From Streptomyces virginiae (GTDB lineage Bacteria; Actinomycetota; Actinomycetes; Streptomycetales; Streptomycetaceae): a stretch of DNA of 64,000 nt. Numbering within the stretch: the stretch's first letter is position 1; every line of letters starts with the position of its first letter. Shown in pieces: positions 15,790 through 26,781 of the stretch. Location of the stretch: contig NZ_JOAK01000018.1 of the NCBI RefSeq assembly GCF_000720455.1, forward strand, positions 62,001 through 126,000, in the 5' to 3' direction. The notes below the pieces were generated by a model, which had not been told where the DNA came from, did no database searches, and saw only the letters and a list, made by a program, of their open reading frames with translations. A program made the position numbers and the translations under genes.

Positions 15790-16809
15790 TCAGTCCTCGT
15801 GCTTGGCCCGGCTGGGCTGGACGCGCTTGGGTTCGCCCGGCATCTTCGGGTAGTCCGGGGGGTAGGGCATGTCGCCCAGGCCGTGTTCGTGTTCCAGGCG
15901 GTCCGCGAGTTCCAGTACGGAGTCCAGGGTGAAGGCGTGGTCGTCCATGTCCGCGTGCACGTCGCCCAGTTCCGCGAAGCGGGCCGGCATCGTCACGATG
16001 TCGAAGTCCCGCGGCTCGGCGTCGTCCACCTCGTCCCAGCGCAGGGGCGCTGAGACCGGGGCGTGCGGGCGCGGGCGGACCGAGTAGGCGGAGGCGATCG
16101 TGCGGTCGCGCGCCGTCTGGTTGTAGTCGACGAAGATCCGCTCGCCGCGCTCCTCCTTCCACCAGGCCGTCGTGACCTTGCCCGGCATGCGGCGCTCCAG
16201 TTCCCGGCCGAGGGCGATGGCGCAGCGGCGGACCTCGGTGAAGGTCCAGCGCGGCTCGATCGGGACGAAGACGTGCAGTCCCCGGCCGCCGGAGGTCTTG
16301 GGCCAGCCGCGCAGTCCCAGTTCCTCCAGCAGGGCGCGCAGTTGATGGGCGGCGGCCACCGCGTGGTGGTAGTCGGTGCCGGGCTGCGGGTCCAGGTCGA
16401 TGCGCAGCTCGTCGGGCCGGTCGGTGTCCTCGCGGCGGACCGGCCAGGGGTGGAAGGTGAGGCATCCCAGGTTGGCCGCCCACAGGACGGCGGCCGGCTC
16501 GGTCGGGCAGATCTCGTCGGCCGTGCGGCCGCTCGGGAAGGCGATGTGGGCGGTCGGGATCCAGTCGGGGAGGTTCTTCGGAGCCCGTTTCTGGAAGAAG
16601 GACTCGCCCTCCACCCCGTCGGGATAGCGCTCCAGGGTCGTCGGCCGGTCGCGGAGGGCACGGACGATCCCGTCGGCGACCGCCAGGTAGTACTCGGCGA
16701 CGTGCCGCTTGGTGAGGCCCCGCTCCGGGAAGTAGACCTTGTCCGGGCTGGACAGGCGTACCGTCCGCCCGGCCGCCTCCAGCTCGATCGCATTGCCAGC
16801 AGCACCCAT
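15790..16809 (-). CDS. NHEJ DNA polymerase, LigD-Pol type (stand-alone)
   Basis: The 339-residue protein is a stand-alone LigD polymerase/primase domain of the archaeo-eukaryotic primase superfamily. It fills or extends ends during non-homologous end joining. Motifs include LSSPDKVYFPERGLTK near the N-terminus, the metal-binding Asp pair in RIDLDPQPG, SGGRGLHVFVP and IFVDYNQTARDRT. The start is ATG 16807-16809 (MGAAGNAIE); 20 further upstream codons are open but unlikely. It is divergent from an ATP-dependent DNA ligase 75 bases away, so the pair forms a split NHEJ repair locus. No ku gene is in this window. Confidence 0.92.
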   Translation of the reverse strand: MGAAGNAIELEAAGRTVRLSSPDKVYFPERGLTKRHVAEYYLAVADGIVRALRDRPTTLERYPDGVEGESFFQKRAPKNLPDWIPTAHIAFPSGRTADEICPTEPAAVLWAANLGCLTFHPWPVRREDTDRPDELRIDLDPQPGTDYHHAVAAAHQLRALLEELGLRGWPKTSGGRGLHVFVPIEPRWTFTEVRRCAIALGRELERRMPGKVTTAWWKEERGERIFVDYNQTARDRTIASAYSVRPRPHAPVSAPLRWDEVDDAEPRDFDIVTMPARFAELGDVHADMDDHAFTLDSVLELADRLEHEHGLGDMPYPPDYPKMPGEPKRVQPSRAKHED

Positions 16810-16884
16810 GTGCGCCACGGTAGGCGGGCCGGACCGCGGGCGCATACCGGGCGGGTCCGGACGCACCACCGCAGAATCGGAGGC

Positions 16885-17958
16885 ATGGATCTGCCAGTGA
16901 TGCCGCCGGTCAAGCCGATGCTCGCCAAGTCAGTGGCGAAGATCCCGCCCGGCATGCAGTACGAGGCCAAGTGGGACGGCTTCCGGGCGGTCGTGCATCG
17001 CGATGGCGACGAGGTCGAGATCGGCAGCCGCACGGGTAAGTCCTTGACCAGGTACTTTCCCGAGCTGGTGGAGGCCCTGAAGGCGAATCTGCCCGGCCGG
17101 TGCGTCGTGGACGGCGAGATCGTGATCGTCCATGGGGGGCGTCTGGACTTCGACCGGCTGACCGAGCGGATCCATCCCGCGCAGTCCCGTGTCGCCCTTC
17201 TGGCCGAGACCACCCCCGCCAGCTTCGTCGCCTTCGACCTGCTCGCCCTCGACGACGAGGCGCTCCTCGAAACCCCGCTCACCGACCGCCGTACCGCCCT
17301 GGTCGCGTCCCTGTCCACCGCTCGGCCCCCCGTTCATGTCGCGCCCGCAACCACCGACCCCGCGCTCGCGCAGGAGTGGTTCGAGCGGTTCGAGGGCGCC
17401 GGGCTCGACGGGGTGATCGCCAAACCGCTCGATCTCCCCTACCGGCCCGATGCGCGCCTCATGTACAAGATCAAGCACGAACGTACCGCCGACGTCATCG
17501 TCGCCGGTTTCCGTTTCCACAAGAGCGGTCCGATTGTCGGATCGCTCCTGCTCGGCCTCCACGACGCGCAGGGCACCCTCCAGCACGTGGGCGTCTGCGC
17601 CGCTTTCCCCATGAAACGCCGGGCCGAGCTGGTGGACGAGCTCCAACCCCTGCGGATGCCCGACCCGACGGGGCACCCGTGGGCGGCCTGGGCCGAGGAG
17701 TCGGCGCACGAGAGCGCCCGTCTTCCCGGCGCACAGAGCCGCTGGACCGGCAAGAAGGACCTCTCCTGGGTACCGCTGCGCCCGGAGCGCGTCATCGAGG
17801 TCGCCTACGACCACATGGAGGGGGACCGCTTCCGGCACACCGCCCAGTTCCGGCGCTGGCGGCCCGACCGGGCCCCCGAGAGCTGCACCTACTCCCAGTT
17901 GGAGGAGGTCGTGGGCTACGACCTCGCCGAGGTGCTGGGCCCGGCCCCTGCCGGCTGA
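16885..17958 (+). CDS. ATP-dependent DNA ligase (LigC-type)
   Basis: The 357-residue protein has the nucleotidyltransferase motif I EAKWDGFRA with the adenylated lysine near residue 30, motif III-like VAFDLLAL, motif IV DGVIAKPLDLPYRP and motif V KIKHERTADVIVAGF, followed by an OB-fold domain. This size and order fit the LigC/LigD-ligase group, which seals ends in NHEJ and base excision repair. ATG 16885 follows CGGAGG. It is divergent from the LigD-type polymerase gene, and the two products probably work together although encoded separately rather than as fused LigD. Confidence 0.92.
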   Translation: MDLPVMPPVKPMLAKSVAKIPPGMQYEAKWDGFRAVVHRDGDEVEIGSRTGKSLTRYFPELVEALKANLPGRCVVDGEIVIVHGGRLDFDRLTERIHPAQSRVALLAETTPASFVAFDLLALDDEALLETPLTDRRTALVASLSTARPPVHVAPATTDPALAQEWFERFEGAGLDGVIAKPLDLPYRPDARLMYKIKHERTADVIVAGFRFHKSGPIVGSLLLGLHDAQGTLQHVGVCAAFPMKRRAELVDELQPLRMPDPTGHPWAAWAEESAHESARLPGAQSRWTGKKDLSWVPLRPERVIEVAYDHMEGDRFRHTAQFRRWRPDRAPESCTYSQLEEVVGYDLAEVLGPAPAG

Positions 17959-17970
17959 GGCGGGACGGCG

Positions 17971-18040
17971 CCGGGGCCGCCGGGTCCGGGGCCGCCGGGT
18001 CCGGGGCCGCCGGGTCCGGGGGCCGCCGGGTCCGGGGGCC
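17971..18040. repeat. 15-bp tandem repeat between convergent genes
   Basis: Three identical 15-base units CCGGGGCCGCCGGGT (17971-18015) are followed by a 16-base variant with one extra G (18016-18031) and a partial unit (18032-18040). The array fills the gap between the ligase stop and the convergent flavoenzyme stop. Confidence 0.9.
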
Positions 18041-18046
18041 GGCGCG

Positions 18047-19459
18047 TCAGCCCGCCGTCAGCTTCTCCCACTCCTCCCGGTCCGGTCCCACCTCGTTCGG
18101 TTCGTACTCCGGCCGCGCCGCCAGCCAGCGCGCCACCCGGGCCCGGATCTCCGGGTCCGCGTACGCCCGCTCCGGAGGCTCGGCCAGGTGCCTGACCCGC
18201 GCCCGGGCCCGCATCACGTCGGGGTCCTCCAGCGCGCAGTCGAACAGCGCGGCCACTTCGCGCGCCGTCCCGGTACGCCCCGCCCGCGTCGCGAAGCGCT
18301 CGCCGATGGCCGCGTCGGCGACCACCTGGAAGTCGAACCAAGGCTTCAGGGTCCGCACCGCCCACTCGTGGTGCGCCACGGCGAACCGCTCGGACCCGGG
18401 CTCCATGTGCGCCGTACGGGCCACCCTGCGCGCCGCCCACAGGGTGAGCGAGGTGCCCTGCCCCAGGGTCGGGTTGGTGTGCGTGATCGAGTCGCCGACC
18501 GGCACCAGCCCGGTCACCACCGGTCCCCGCTCGTCCACGAGCGCGCTCCAGCGGTTGTCCAGGCTCGCCGTGGCCAGTACGCCCGACAGGGGCTCGGCGC
18601 CGAGCGCCAGCCAGGCCTCACCGGGCGGGAAGGAACGTGCGGCCCGTTCGAAGACCGCGGGGTCGCGCAGCGCCGACCGCGTGGTGTCCGCGGTGTGCAC
18701 GAAGAGCGTCACGGCGAAGACCCGGTTGTCGGCGGGGAAGACGGCGCACCCGGCGAAAGCGCCGCCGGTCACCGCCCACGGCCGTCGCGGCCCCTCGTCC
18801 ATGCCCGCGGGCAGCCGGTACCAGCGGCAGAAGTACGCGAGCCCCGTGCGGTGCCGTTCCACGACGGGCGGCCGGCACCCCGCCGCGCCGAGCCTGCGCT
18901 CGATGCCGCCGCGGCGGCCGCCCGCGTCCACGACGAGGTCCCCCTCGTAGCTGCCCGCCTCGGTGGTCACTCCCGTCACCCGGATACCGGCAGCGGCGCC
19001 GGGGTCGTCCCCGGACTGCGGCGCGGTGGTGAGTCCCGAGACCGGCTCCCCGTGGCGGAGGACCGCTGCGGGCTCCGCGCGCAGTGCCGTGGCCAGCGCG
19101 CTCTCCAGCACGATGCGCCGCGCCTGCAGCATGACGAGGTCCTCGTCGCCGGGCAGCTCGGGCGGCCGTACCTCGAACCAGTCCAGCTCGTGCCGCTCGC
19201 GGGCGCCGAGCCGGAGCATCTCCCCGTAGACGTCGGGCAGCTCGTCCCGCAGGACGTTGCGGGCGGCTCCCAGCAGCGCGTGCGGCTGGACGGCCTGCGG
19301 TACGGTCGGCCGCCGCCAGCCGAAGAAGTCGCGGTCGAGCGCGCTGCCGGGGGCGCGCGTGTCGCGCTCGAAGAGCTCCGCCGTGTGTCCGCGCCGCGCC
19401 GCGAGCAGGGCGGTGGCGAGGCCGCCGATCCCTCCGCCGATGACCAGCACATGTGCCAT
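18047..19459 (-). CDS. FAD-dependent monooxygenase-like oxidoreductase
   Basis: The 470-residue protein starts MAHVLVIGGGIGGLATALLAARRGH, a dinucleotide-binding GxGxxG motif, and has the second FAD motif as GLVPVGDSITHTNPTLGQG. This places it among PHBH-like group A flavoprotein monooxygenases and geranylgeranyl-reductase relatives. The usual DG-motif region is seen as DLVVDAGGRRG. No membrane segment is evident. The start ATG 19457-19459 follows GGGGGGACG; open frame upstream is ignored. It is downstream of, and in the same direction as, a thioredoxin reductase-like gene, with 112 bases between. The substrate is unknown. Confidence 0.8.
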   Translation of the reverse strand: MAHVLVIGGGIGGLATALLAARRGHTAELFERDTRAPGSALDRDFFGWRRPTVPQAVQPHALLGAARNVLRDELPDVYGEMLRLGARERHELDWFEVRPPELPGDEDLVMLQARRIVLESALATALRAEPAAVLRHGEPVSGLTTAPQSGDDPGAAAGIRVTGVTTEAGSYEGDLVVDAGGRRGGIERRLGAAGCRPPVVERHRTGLAYFCRWYRLPAGMDEGPRRPWAVTGGAFAGCAVFPADNRVFAVTLFVHTADTTRSALRDPAVFERAARSFPPGEAWLALGAEPLSGVLATASLDNRWSALVDERGPVVTGLVPVGDSITHTNPTLGQGTSLTLWAARRVARTAHMEPGSERFAVAHHEWAVRTLKPWFDFQVVADAAIGERFATRAGRTGTAREVAALFDCALEDPDVMRARARVRHLAEPPERAYADPEIRARVARWLAARPEYEPNEVGPDREEWEKLTAG

Positions 19460-19571
19460 GGAGCGTCCCCCCGAACCGTTGGACCGTACGACGATCACAC
19501 CGCTCAGAGCCTGCGCGTATGGAGAGGGGCCGAAACCCGCACACATGTCCGCCCCACCGCCGTCCGTCCGG

Positions 19572-20582
19572 TCAGCCGTGGAGCGCACCGGCGGCCGCGC
19601 CCGTGCGGTGGGCCGCCAGCGCCCGCCTGGACTCAGCCTCGATCAGGTCGGCGTTGATGGCGGCGGCAGCCTGCGCGCCCTGGGCGGCCGCCCCCGCGAC
19701 CTTCTCCAGCGGCGCGGTCACGTTGCCCGCCAGCCAGACCCCGCGGAGCGTGGTGGCGCCGGTGGCCGGGTCGGATTCGACGCTACGGCCGATCACGTGC
19801 CCGTCCCGCGTCATGTCGATGGTCGGCAGGCCCAGGCTGGTCAGGACCCCCGAACGGGCCGTGAACCGCGGGGCCACCACCAGCGCCCGGCACTCCACCC
19901 CCGCCCCGCCGGCCAGGGTGACCCCGGTCAGCCGGTCGTCCTCGACGGCCAGGCCGGTCACCTCGCCCTCGACGACCCGGATCCCGAGGGCCGCGAGCAG
20001 CTCCCGCTCGTCCTCCCCCAGCGGCCAGGTGTGCGCCAGCAGCGTGGTCCGGTCGCTCCAGTGCCGCCACATCTGCGCCTGGTGCACGGCGAGCGGCCCG
20101 TCGGCCAGCACCGCGACCGGCTGGTCCCGGACCTCCCAGCCGTGGCAGTACGGGCAGTGCAGCACGTCCCGCCCCCAGCGGGCCCCGAGCCCCGGCACCG
20201 CCGGCAGCTCGTCCACCAGGCCGGTGGCGACCAGCAGCCGCCCCGCCCGCACGGTCGAGCCGTCCCCGCAGCGGACCAGGAAGCCCCCGTCGGGCAGCCG
20301 GTCCGCGGCGACGGCCGTGCCGGGCCGGATCCGGCCTCCGTAGCCCTCCACCTCCGCACGCCCCGTGGCGAGCAGCGTGGCCGGACTCCCGCCGTCCAGG
20401 CCCAGGTAGCCGTGCATGTGCGCGGCCGGGGCGTTGCGCGGGCTGCCGGAGTCGATCACCAGTACCGAACGGCGGGCCCGGACCAGGGTGAGCGCCCCGG
20501 CCAGTCCGGCCGCGCCGCCACCGACGACGACCACGTCGAACGATTCGCCCTTTGCATCCCTTGCGTCCCTTGCGTTGTCCAT
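19572..20582 (-). CDS. Thioredoxin reductase-like NAD(P)/FAD oxidoreductase
   Basis: The 336-residue protein has an N-terminal FAD motif VVVVGGGAAGLAGALTLVRA, a CPYCHG segment near residue 145 at the position of the thioredoxin reductase redox pair, and a C-terminal GVWLAGNVTAP FAD-binding segment. The NADPH-binding motif is degenerate (VAVLADGPLAVHQ), as in the family often annotated as thioredoxin reductase-like. It probably oxidises or reduces a small dithiol or thiol product. It is divergent from an XRE-cupin regulator, with an inverted repeat between the starts, which suggests direct control. Confidence 0.82.
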   Translation of the reverse strand: MDNARDARDAKGESFDVVVVGGGAAGLAGALTLVRARRSVLVIDSGSPRNAPAAHMHGYLGLDGGSPATLLATGRAEVEGYGGRIRPGTAVAADRLPDGGFLVRCGDGSTVRAGRLLVATGLVDELPAVPGLGARWGRDVLHCPYCHGWEVRDQPVAVLADGPLAVHQAQMWRHWSDRTTLLAHTWPLGEDERELLAALGIRVVEGEVTGLAVEDDRLTGVTLAGGAGVECRALVVAPRFTARSGVLTSLGLPTIDMTRDGHVIGRSVESDPATGATTLRGVWLAGNVTAPLEKVAGAAAQGAQAAAAINADLIEAESRRALAAHRTGAAAGALHG

Positions 20583-20623
20583 GGTGCGAGGGTCCGCCCG
20601 AATGCCTCACTTGACAAATGTTC

Positions 20624-20638
20624 TTGCCGAAGCGGCAA
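20624..20638. promoter_or_regulatory. Inverted repeat between flavoenzyme and XRE-cupin genes
   Basis: TTGCCG (20624-20629) and CGGCAA (20633-20638) flank AAG. It is eight bases before the regulator's ATG and just after a TTGACA hexamer (20611-20616). The position suits an autoregulatory operator that also controls the divergent flavoenzyme. Confidence 0.5.
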
Positions 20639-20646
20639 ATGGAGCC

Positions 20647-21264
20647 ATGGCCCCCGAGAAGCAGGACGAGGAACTCACCGACGTGCTCACCGCCGTCGGC
20701 CCGCGGCTGCGGGCCCTGCGCCGGCAGCGCGGCACCACGCTGGCCCAGCTCAGCGAAACCACCGGGATCTCCCTCTCCACGCTCTCCCGGCTGGAGTCCG
20801 GACAGCGCAAACCGACGCTGGAGCTGCTGCTGCCGCTGGCCAAGGCGCACCGGGTCGCACTGGACGAGCTGGTCGGCGCGCCGGAGACGGGTGACCCCCG
20901 GATCCGCCCGCGCCCCTTCGTCCGGCACGGCCACACCTACGTACCGCTGACCCGCAACTTCGGCGGGGTGCACGCCTTCAAGCAGATCCTCCCGCCCGTC
21001 GAGGGCGCCCCGCCCGTACCCGAACTGAAGGTCCACGAAGGGTACGAGTGGCTGTACGTGCTGTCCGGGCGCGTCCGGCTGCTGCTCGGGGAACACGACC
21101 TGGTGCTCGAACCCGGAGAGGCCGCCGAGTTCGACACGCGTACGCCGCACGCCTTCTGCAACGCCGGTCCGCAGCCTGCGGAGTTCCTCAGCCTCTTCGG
21201 CCCCCAGGGCGAGCGGATCCACGTCCGCGCCCGTCCCGCCACTCCTCCGGAAGGACGTCCATGA
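20647..21264 (+). CDS. XRE-cupin transcriptional regulator
   Basis: A 205-residue protein with an N-terminal helix-turn-helix (LRALRRQRGTTLAQLSETTG, then STLSRLESGQRKPTLELLL) and a C-terminal cupin barrel with ELKVHEGYEWLYVLSGRVRLLLGEHDLVLEPGEAAEFD. Such proteins repress neighbouring catabolic or redox genes until the cupin binds a small ligand. It is divergent from the thioredoxin reductase-like gene and overlaps the downstream NUDIX gene by four bases. I use ATG 20647 after a GGAG sequence; an in-frame ATG at 20602 would place the -35-like TTGACA inside the gene. Confidence 0.85.
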   Translation: MAPEKQDEELTDVLTAVGPRLRALRRQRGTTLAQLSETTGISLSTLSRLESGQRKPTLELLLPLAKAHRVALDELVGAPETGDPRIRPRPFVRHGHTYVPLTRNFGGVHAFKQILPPVEGAPPVPELKVHEGYEWLYVLSGRVRLLLGEHDLVLEPGEAAEFDTRTPHAFCNAGPQPAEFLSLFGPQGERIHVRARPATPPEGRP

Positions 21265-21767
21265 CCACCACCCCCGAGCACCCCGAGCGCGAGCGTCCCG
21301 AACGGGCCGTTCCGCAGCCGAACGCCGTCGTCGGCGTCGGCCTCGTCGTCGTCGGCCACGACGGCCGCGTGCTGCTCGGCCAGGCGCACGACGGCCGTTG
21401 GGAACTGCCCGGCGGGAAGGTCGACCCGGGAGAGGGCTTCGAGGAGGCCGCCGCCCGTGAACTCGCCGAGGAAACGGACCTGCGGGTGGCCCCCGGGGGC
21501 GTGCGCGTCCTGTCCGTCCAGATCGAGGCGAAGTCCACCCTGACCCGGCTGACGGCGGCCGCGGTCACCACCACGGCGGAGGGCGTGCTCTCCGTCACCG
21601 AACCCCACAAGATCGCCCGCTGGGAGTGGTTCGCGCCCGCCGAGATCCCGTCGGCGCTGTACGCCCCCTCCGCGGCGGTGCTCCGCGCCTGGCGCCCGGA
21701 CCTCACGGAACTCCCGCCCGTCCCCTCGTACGACTACCCGACGACGGGCCGGACTTCGAGCGCCTGA
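21261..21767 (+). CDS. NUDIX hydrolase
   Basis: The 168-residue protein contains a complete Nudix box (G-x5-E-x7-REUxEE-x-G/D-U) as GKVDPGEGFEEAAARELAEE, with the WELPGG lead-in around residue 50. It hydrolyses a nucleoside diphosphate linked to another moiety, and the exact substrate cannot be read. A long variable N-terminus (about 20 residues rich in Glu, Arg and Pro) precedes the domain. The start ATG 21261 overlaps the stop of the XRE-cupin regulator (ATGA), so the two are translationally coupled. Confidence 0.9.
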   Translation: MTTTPEHPERERPERAVPQPNAVVGVGLVVVGHDGRVLLGQAHDGRWELPGGKVDPGEGFEEAAARELAEETDLRVAPGGVRVLSVQIEAKSTLTRLTAAAVTTTAEGVLSVTEPHKIARWEWFAPAEIPSALYAPSAAVLRAWRPDLTELPPVPSYDYPTTGRTSSA

Positions 21768-21873
21768 GCCCTCCCGGGCGGCTCCCTCATGCCCGCGGCC
21801 ACGGTTCGCCCCCGAAGCGCCCCTGCGGCGGCTATCGTTCCGCCTCGACGAGATGCTGAGATCGGGGGGAACC

Positions 21874-22347
21874 GTGCCGGGCGCTGCCATACCCAACCGG
21901 TGTGCCGTCTGCGGAAATCCGGTGGCCAGGAAGAAGCTCATCACCCTCAAGGGAGGACGGTCGGCGCACCGCGCCTGCGGGCCGTCGGCCGTCGGCCGGC
22001 CACGCGTCGCCCCGTCCCCCGGCGCTGCCCCTGCCGCCACTGCCCTCGCCAAGCAGCAGAAGCCGAAGCAGAAGCAGAAGCCGATGAGCCGCGCCGAACT
22101 CCTCAAGCGGATCGAGGAGTTGCGGGCGCGCGACGCCAGGAAGAAGGCCGCCGCCCGGCCCCAGCCCAGATCGCCCCAGCCGAAGGCCAAGCCGAAACCC
22201 AAGCCGGCGGCCACGACCAAGGCGAAGGCCGCTCCCCGGCCCGGCGCCGGCGCGGCCCGCCGCCCCACCGCGCCCCAGCCTTACTACGGGGTGGAGATGA
22301 AGTCCGTCGGCGGCCGGTGGGTCCAGATGCATCCGGAGTCGGAGTAG
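21874..22347 (+). CDS. Basic protein with N-terminal zinc-ribbon-like motif
   Basis: A 157-residue hypothetical protein. Near the N-terminus a CAVCG (C-x2-C) pair is followed by SAHRACG, which together could bind zinc. The middle is low-complexity Lys/Gln/Pro/Ala, with a short charged helix (SRAELLKRIEELRARDARKK) and tracts of KPKPK. The C-terminus ends with a compact YYGVEMKSVGGRWVQM segment. It resembles other short actinobacterial DNA- or RNA-binding candidates, but no family is recognised. The start GTG 21874 follows CGGGGGGAA. It is convergent with the GPP34 gene, with four bases between. Confidence 0.65.
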   Translation: MPGAAIPNRCAVCGNPVARKKLITLKGGRSAHRACGPSAVGRPRVAPSPGAAPAATALAKQQKPKQKQKPMSRAELLKRIEELRARDARKKAAARPQPRSPQPKAKPKPKPAATTKAKAAPRPGAGAARRPTAPQPYYGVEMKSVGGRWVQMHPESE

Positions 22348-22351
22348 CGGC

Positions 22352-23017
22352 TCAGCTGACCGCGACGACCGTGGCCGCCATCATCACCACCATGGCGGCC
22401 TGCATGTCGCGGATGGCCGCCTGGACGCCGTCGGCCGCCCACTGGCCGCCGGCTATCTCCGCCATCCTCGGCTTCACCGCGGCGGGGTTGTGGCCCGGGA
22501 AGGCCAGGCGGTGCAGTTTCGCTCCGTGGAGCAGGGCGATGAGGCCCGCCGTGCGGTCGTCGGGCGGGGCGCACCCGATGACGGCCGCGGTCAGCCGCTC
22601 CCGCAGTGCGCGCTCGACCGTGCCGTCGACCTCGGGGTAGCGCCGCTGGGGGAACACCCCCAGCACCTTGCGCACCTGCTCCGCCACCAGCCCGCGCTCG
22701 CCGAGGCGTTCCAGCACGGGGCCGGTCGCCTTCATGTAGTCCTTCGTCAGCCAGTCCGTCACCCGGCGCCGGCCGAGGCCGCGCAGCCAGGTCTCGATCA
22801 GCCGGAGCCGCCCGTCGAGCAGCGGCTCCCCGGTCGGCTCGGTGCTCCTGAGCTGCAGGTGCTTCCCCGAGATCGACACCCGTTCCGCCAGGACCAGTTC
22901 GAGCAGGATCGCGCCCGCCAGAGCCGGTGCCACCGACTGGCGCTGCCTCACCACCCCGGACCCGTCGTCCAGGGACAGGAGCATGACCTCCTCGGCCAGC
23001 GTGATCGTGTTCCCCAT
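22352..23017 (-). CDS. GPP34 (GOLPH3-like) family phosphoprotein
   Basis: The 221-residue protein starts MGNTITLAEEVMLLSLDD, the typical opening of the GPP34/GOLPH3 family, and continues with helical segments that include VAPALAGAILLELVLAERV and GLRRVTDWL-like sequence. In eukaryotes the fold binds phosphatidylinositol-4-phosphate on Golgi membranes. In streptomycetes the many paralogues have no assigned function, although membrane association is likely. The C-terminus is hydrophobic and Met/Ala/Val-rich (MVVMMAATVVAVS). The start ATG 23015-23017 follows GGGGGCGAC. Confidence 0.85.
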   Translation of the reverse strand: MGNTITLAEEVMLLSLDDGSGVVRQRQSVAPALAGAILLELVLAERVSISGKHLQLRSTEPTGEPLLDGRLRLIETWLRGLGRRRVTDWLTKDYMKATGPVLERLGERGLVAEQVRKVLGVFPQRRYPEVDGTVERALRERLTAAVIGCAPPDDRTAGLIALLHGAKLHRLAFPGHNPAAVKPRMAEIAGGQWAADGVQAAIRDMQAAMVVMMAATVVAVS

Positions 23018-23124
23018 GTGCGTCGCCCCCAGGTCCTCGTGCTTCTCGAAGGGAAGGACGACGTGAGGCCGCCCCGAGTTCCCCACCTGCCAGCATGATC
23101 GACAAGGCGTCCGAAAGACACGCC

Positions 23125-25317
<2,193 letters not shown>

Positions 25318-26673
25318 TCAGCGCAGGTGGGCCAGGCCCGGATGGGCCTGCGCGTAGCCGTCCAGCAGCCGTCGGGCCACCGCCACGGAGTCGACCAGCG
25401 GGTGGAGCGCGAAGGCCTTGACGGCGTCCGCCCGCGCACCGCTCGCAGCCGCCGCCAGGACCTCCCGCTCCACCGCCTTGACGGCCGTCACCAGCCCCAC
25501 CGCGTGCAGCGGCAGCTGCTCCACGCCCATGGGGTGGGCGCCGTTCGCGTCCACCAGGCAGGGCACCTCGATGACCGCCGCGGCGTCCAGGACGGAGAGC
25601 GTCGAGCCGTTGCGGACGTTCAGGATGAGCGTGGCCCGCTCGTCCCGGGCGATGGCCCGCATCAGCGCCAGGGCCACCTTCTCGTAGCCGCCGGACTCCA
25701 GGTCGCTCTCGTCGCGCTCGCCCACTCCGGCCGCCTCGCGGTTCTCGGCCATGTACGTGGCCTCGCGCTCGGCCCGGGTCCGGTCCCAGGCGGCCAGCGC
25801 CGCGCCGGCCGGCAGCCCGGCCCGGCCGGCCTCGGCGTAGAAGCCGCGCTGCTGGTCGCGCAGGAACGCCCCGCGGGTCTGCCCGGCCTCCTGGTACGCC
25901 CGTACGGTGTCACGGTTGAAGTAGTAGTAGTGGAGGTACTCGTTGGGGATCGCGCCCAGCGAACGCAGCCACTCGGCGCCGAAGAGGCGGCCCTCCTCGA
26001 AGGACTCCAGCGCCTTGGTGTCGGCCAGCAGCCGGGGCAGTTCGTCCCGGCCGCCGATGCGCAGGCCGCGTACCCAGCCCAGGTGGTTGAGGCCGACGTA
26101 GTCGATCCAGGCCTCCTCCGGGCGGGCTCCCAGCAGCCGGGCGATGCGCCGGCCGAGGCCCACCGGCGAGTCGCAGATGCCGATCACCCGGTCGCCGAGC
26201 TCCTCGGCCATGGCCTCGGTGACCAGGCCGGCCGGATTGGTGAAGTTGATGACCCAGGCCTCGGGGGCCACGCGGGCGATCCTGCGGGCGATCGCACGGG
26301 CCACCGGAACGGTCCGCAGTCCGTACGCGACCCCGCCCGCGCCCACCGTCTCCTGGCCCAGCACGCCCTCGGCCAGGGCGACGCGCTCGTCCGCGGCACG
26401 TCCTTCGAGGCCGCCGACGCGAATGGCCGAGAAGACGAAGTCGGCCCCCCGCAGGGCCTCCTCCAGGTCCCGGGTGGCCGTGACGGCCGGGGCGTCGGGC
26501 ACCGCCGCGGCCGCGGCCAGGTCGGCGAGGACGCGGGTCATGGCGGCGAGCCGGTCGGGATCCTCGTCGTAGAGCGTCACGTGGGACACCCGCCCCTCGG
26601 CGTGGTCCCCGAGCAGTGCGCCGTAGACGAGCGGTACCCGGAAGCCGCCTCCGCCGAGGATCGTCAGCCGCAC
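25318..26673 (-). CDS. GH4-family 6-phospho-beta-glucosidase-like glycosidase
   Basis: The 451-residue protein belongs to glycoside hydrolase family 4, which cleaves glycosides by an NAD- and metal-dependent oxidation-elimination route. Family motifs are the NAD loop LTILGGGGFRVP, NFTNPAGLVTEA, the Cys-containing metal site ICDSPVGL, and GLNHLGW with the metal His. The GTG start at 26673 follows AAGGGCGGTAGGGGC. Known relatives hydrolyse 6-phospho-beta-glucosides, but no PTS or sugar transporter gene is adjacent, so the substrate is open. Upstream lie a hairpin and a tandem repeat. Confidence 0.9.
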   Translation of the reverse strand: MRLTILGGGGFRVPLVYGALLGDHAEGRVSHVTLYDEDPDRLAAMTRVLADLAAAAAVPDAPAVTATRDLEEALRGADFVFSAIRVGGLEGRAADERVALAEGVLGQETVGAGGVAYGLRTVPVARAIARRIARVAPEAWVINFTNPAGLVTEAMAEELGDRVIGICDSPVGLGRRIARLLGARPEEAWIDYVGLNHLGWVRGLRIGGRDELPRLLADTKALESFEEGRLFGAEWLRSLGAIPNEYLHYYYFNRDTVRAYQEAGQTRGAFLRDQQRGFYAEAGRAGLPAGAALAAWDRTRAEREATYMAENREAAGVGERDESDLESGGYEKVALALMRAIARDERATLILNVRNGSTLSVLDAAAVIEVPCLVDANGAHPMGVEQLPLHAVGLVTAVKAVEREVLAAAASGARADAVKAFALHPLVDSVAVARRLLDGYAQAHPGLAHLR

Positions 26674-26708
26674 GCCCCTACCGCCCTTCGCCAGTGCAGA
26701 TGCCGGTG

Positions 26709-26730
26709 CCGGTACGGATGCCCGTACCGG
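26709..26730. promoter_or_regulatory. Perfect 9-bp inverted repeat before the GH4 gene
   Basis: CCGGTACGG (26709-26717) and CCGTACCGG (26722-26730) flank ATGC, 36 bases upstream of the GTG start. It may be an operator for a sugar-responsive repressor or an RNA hairpin in the leader. Confidence 0.45.
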
Positions 26731-26781
26731 TGGCAGTACCCGTAACCCGTACCACCACCCGCACCCCTGAGGCACCAGTGC

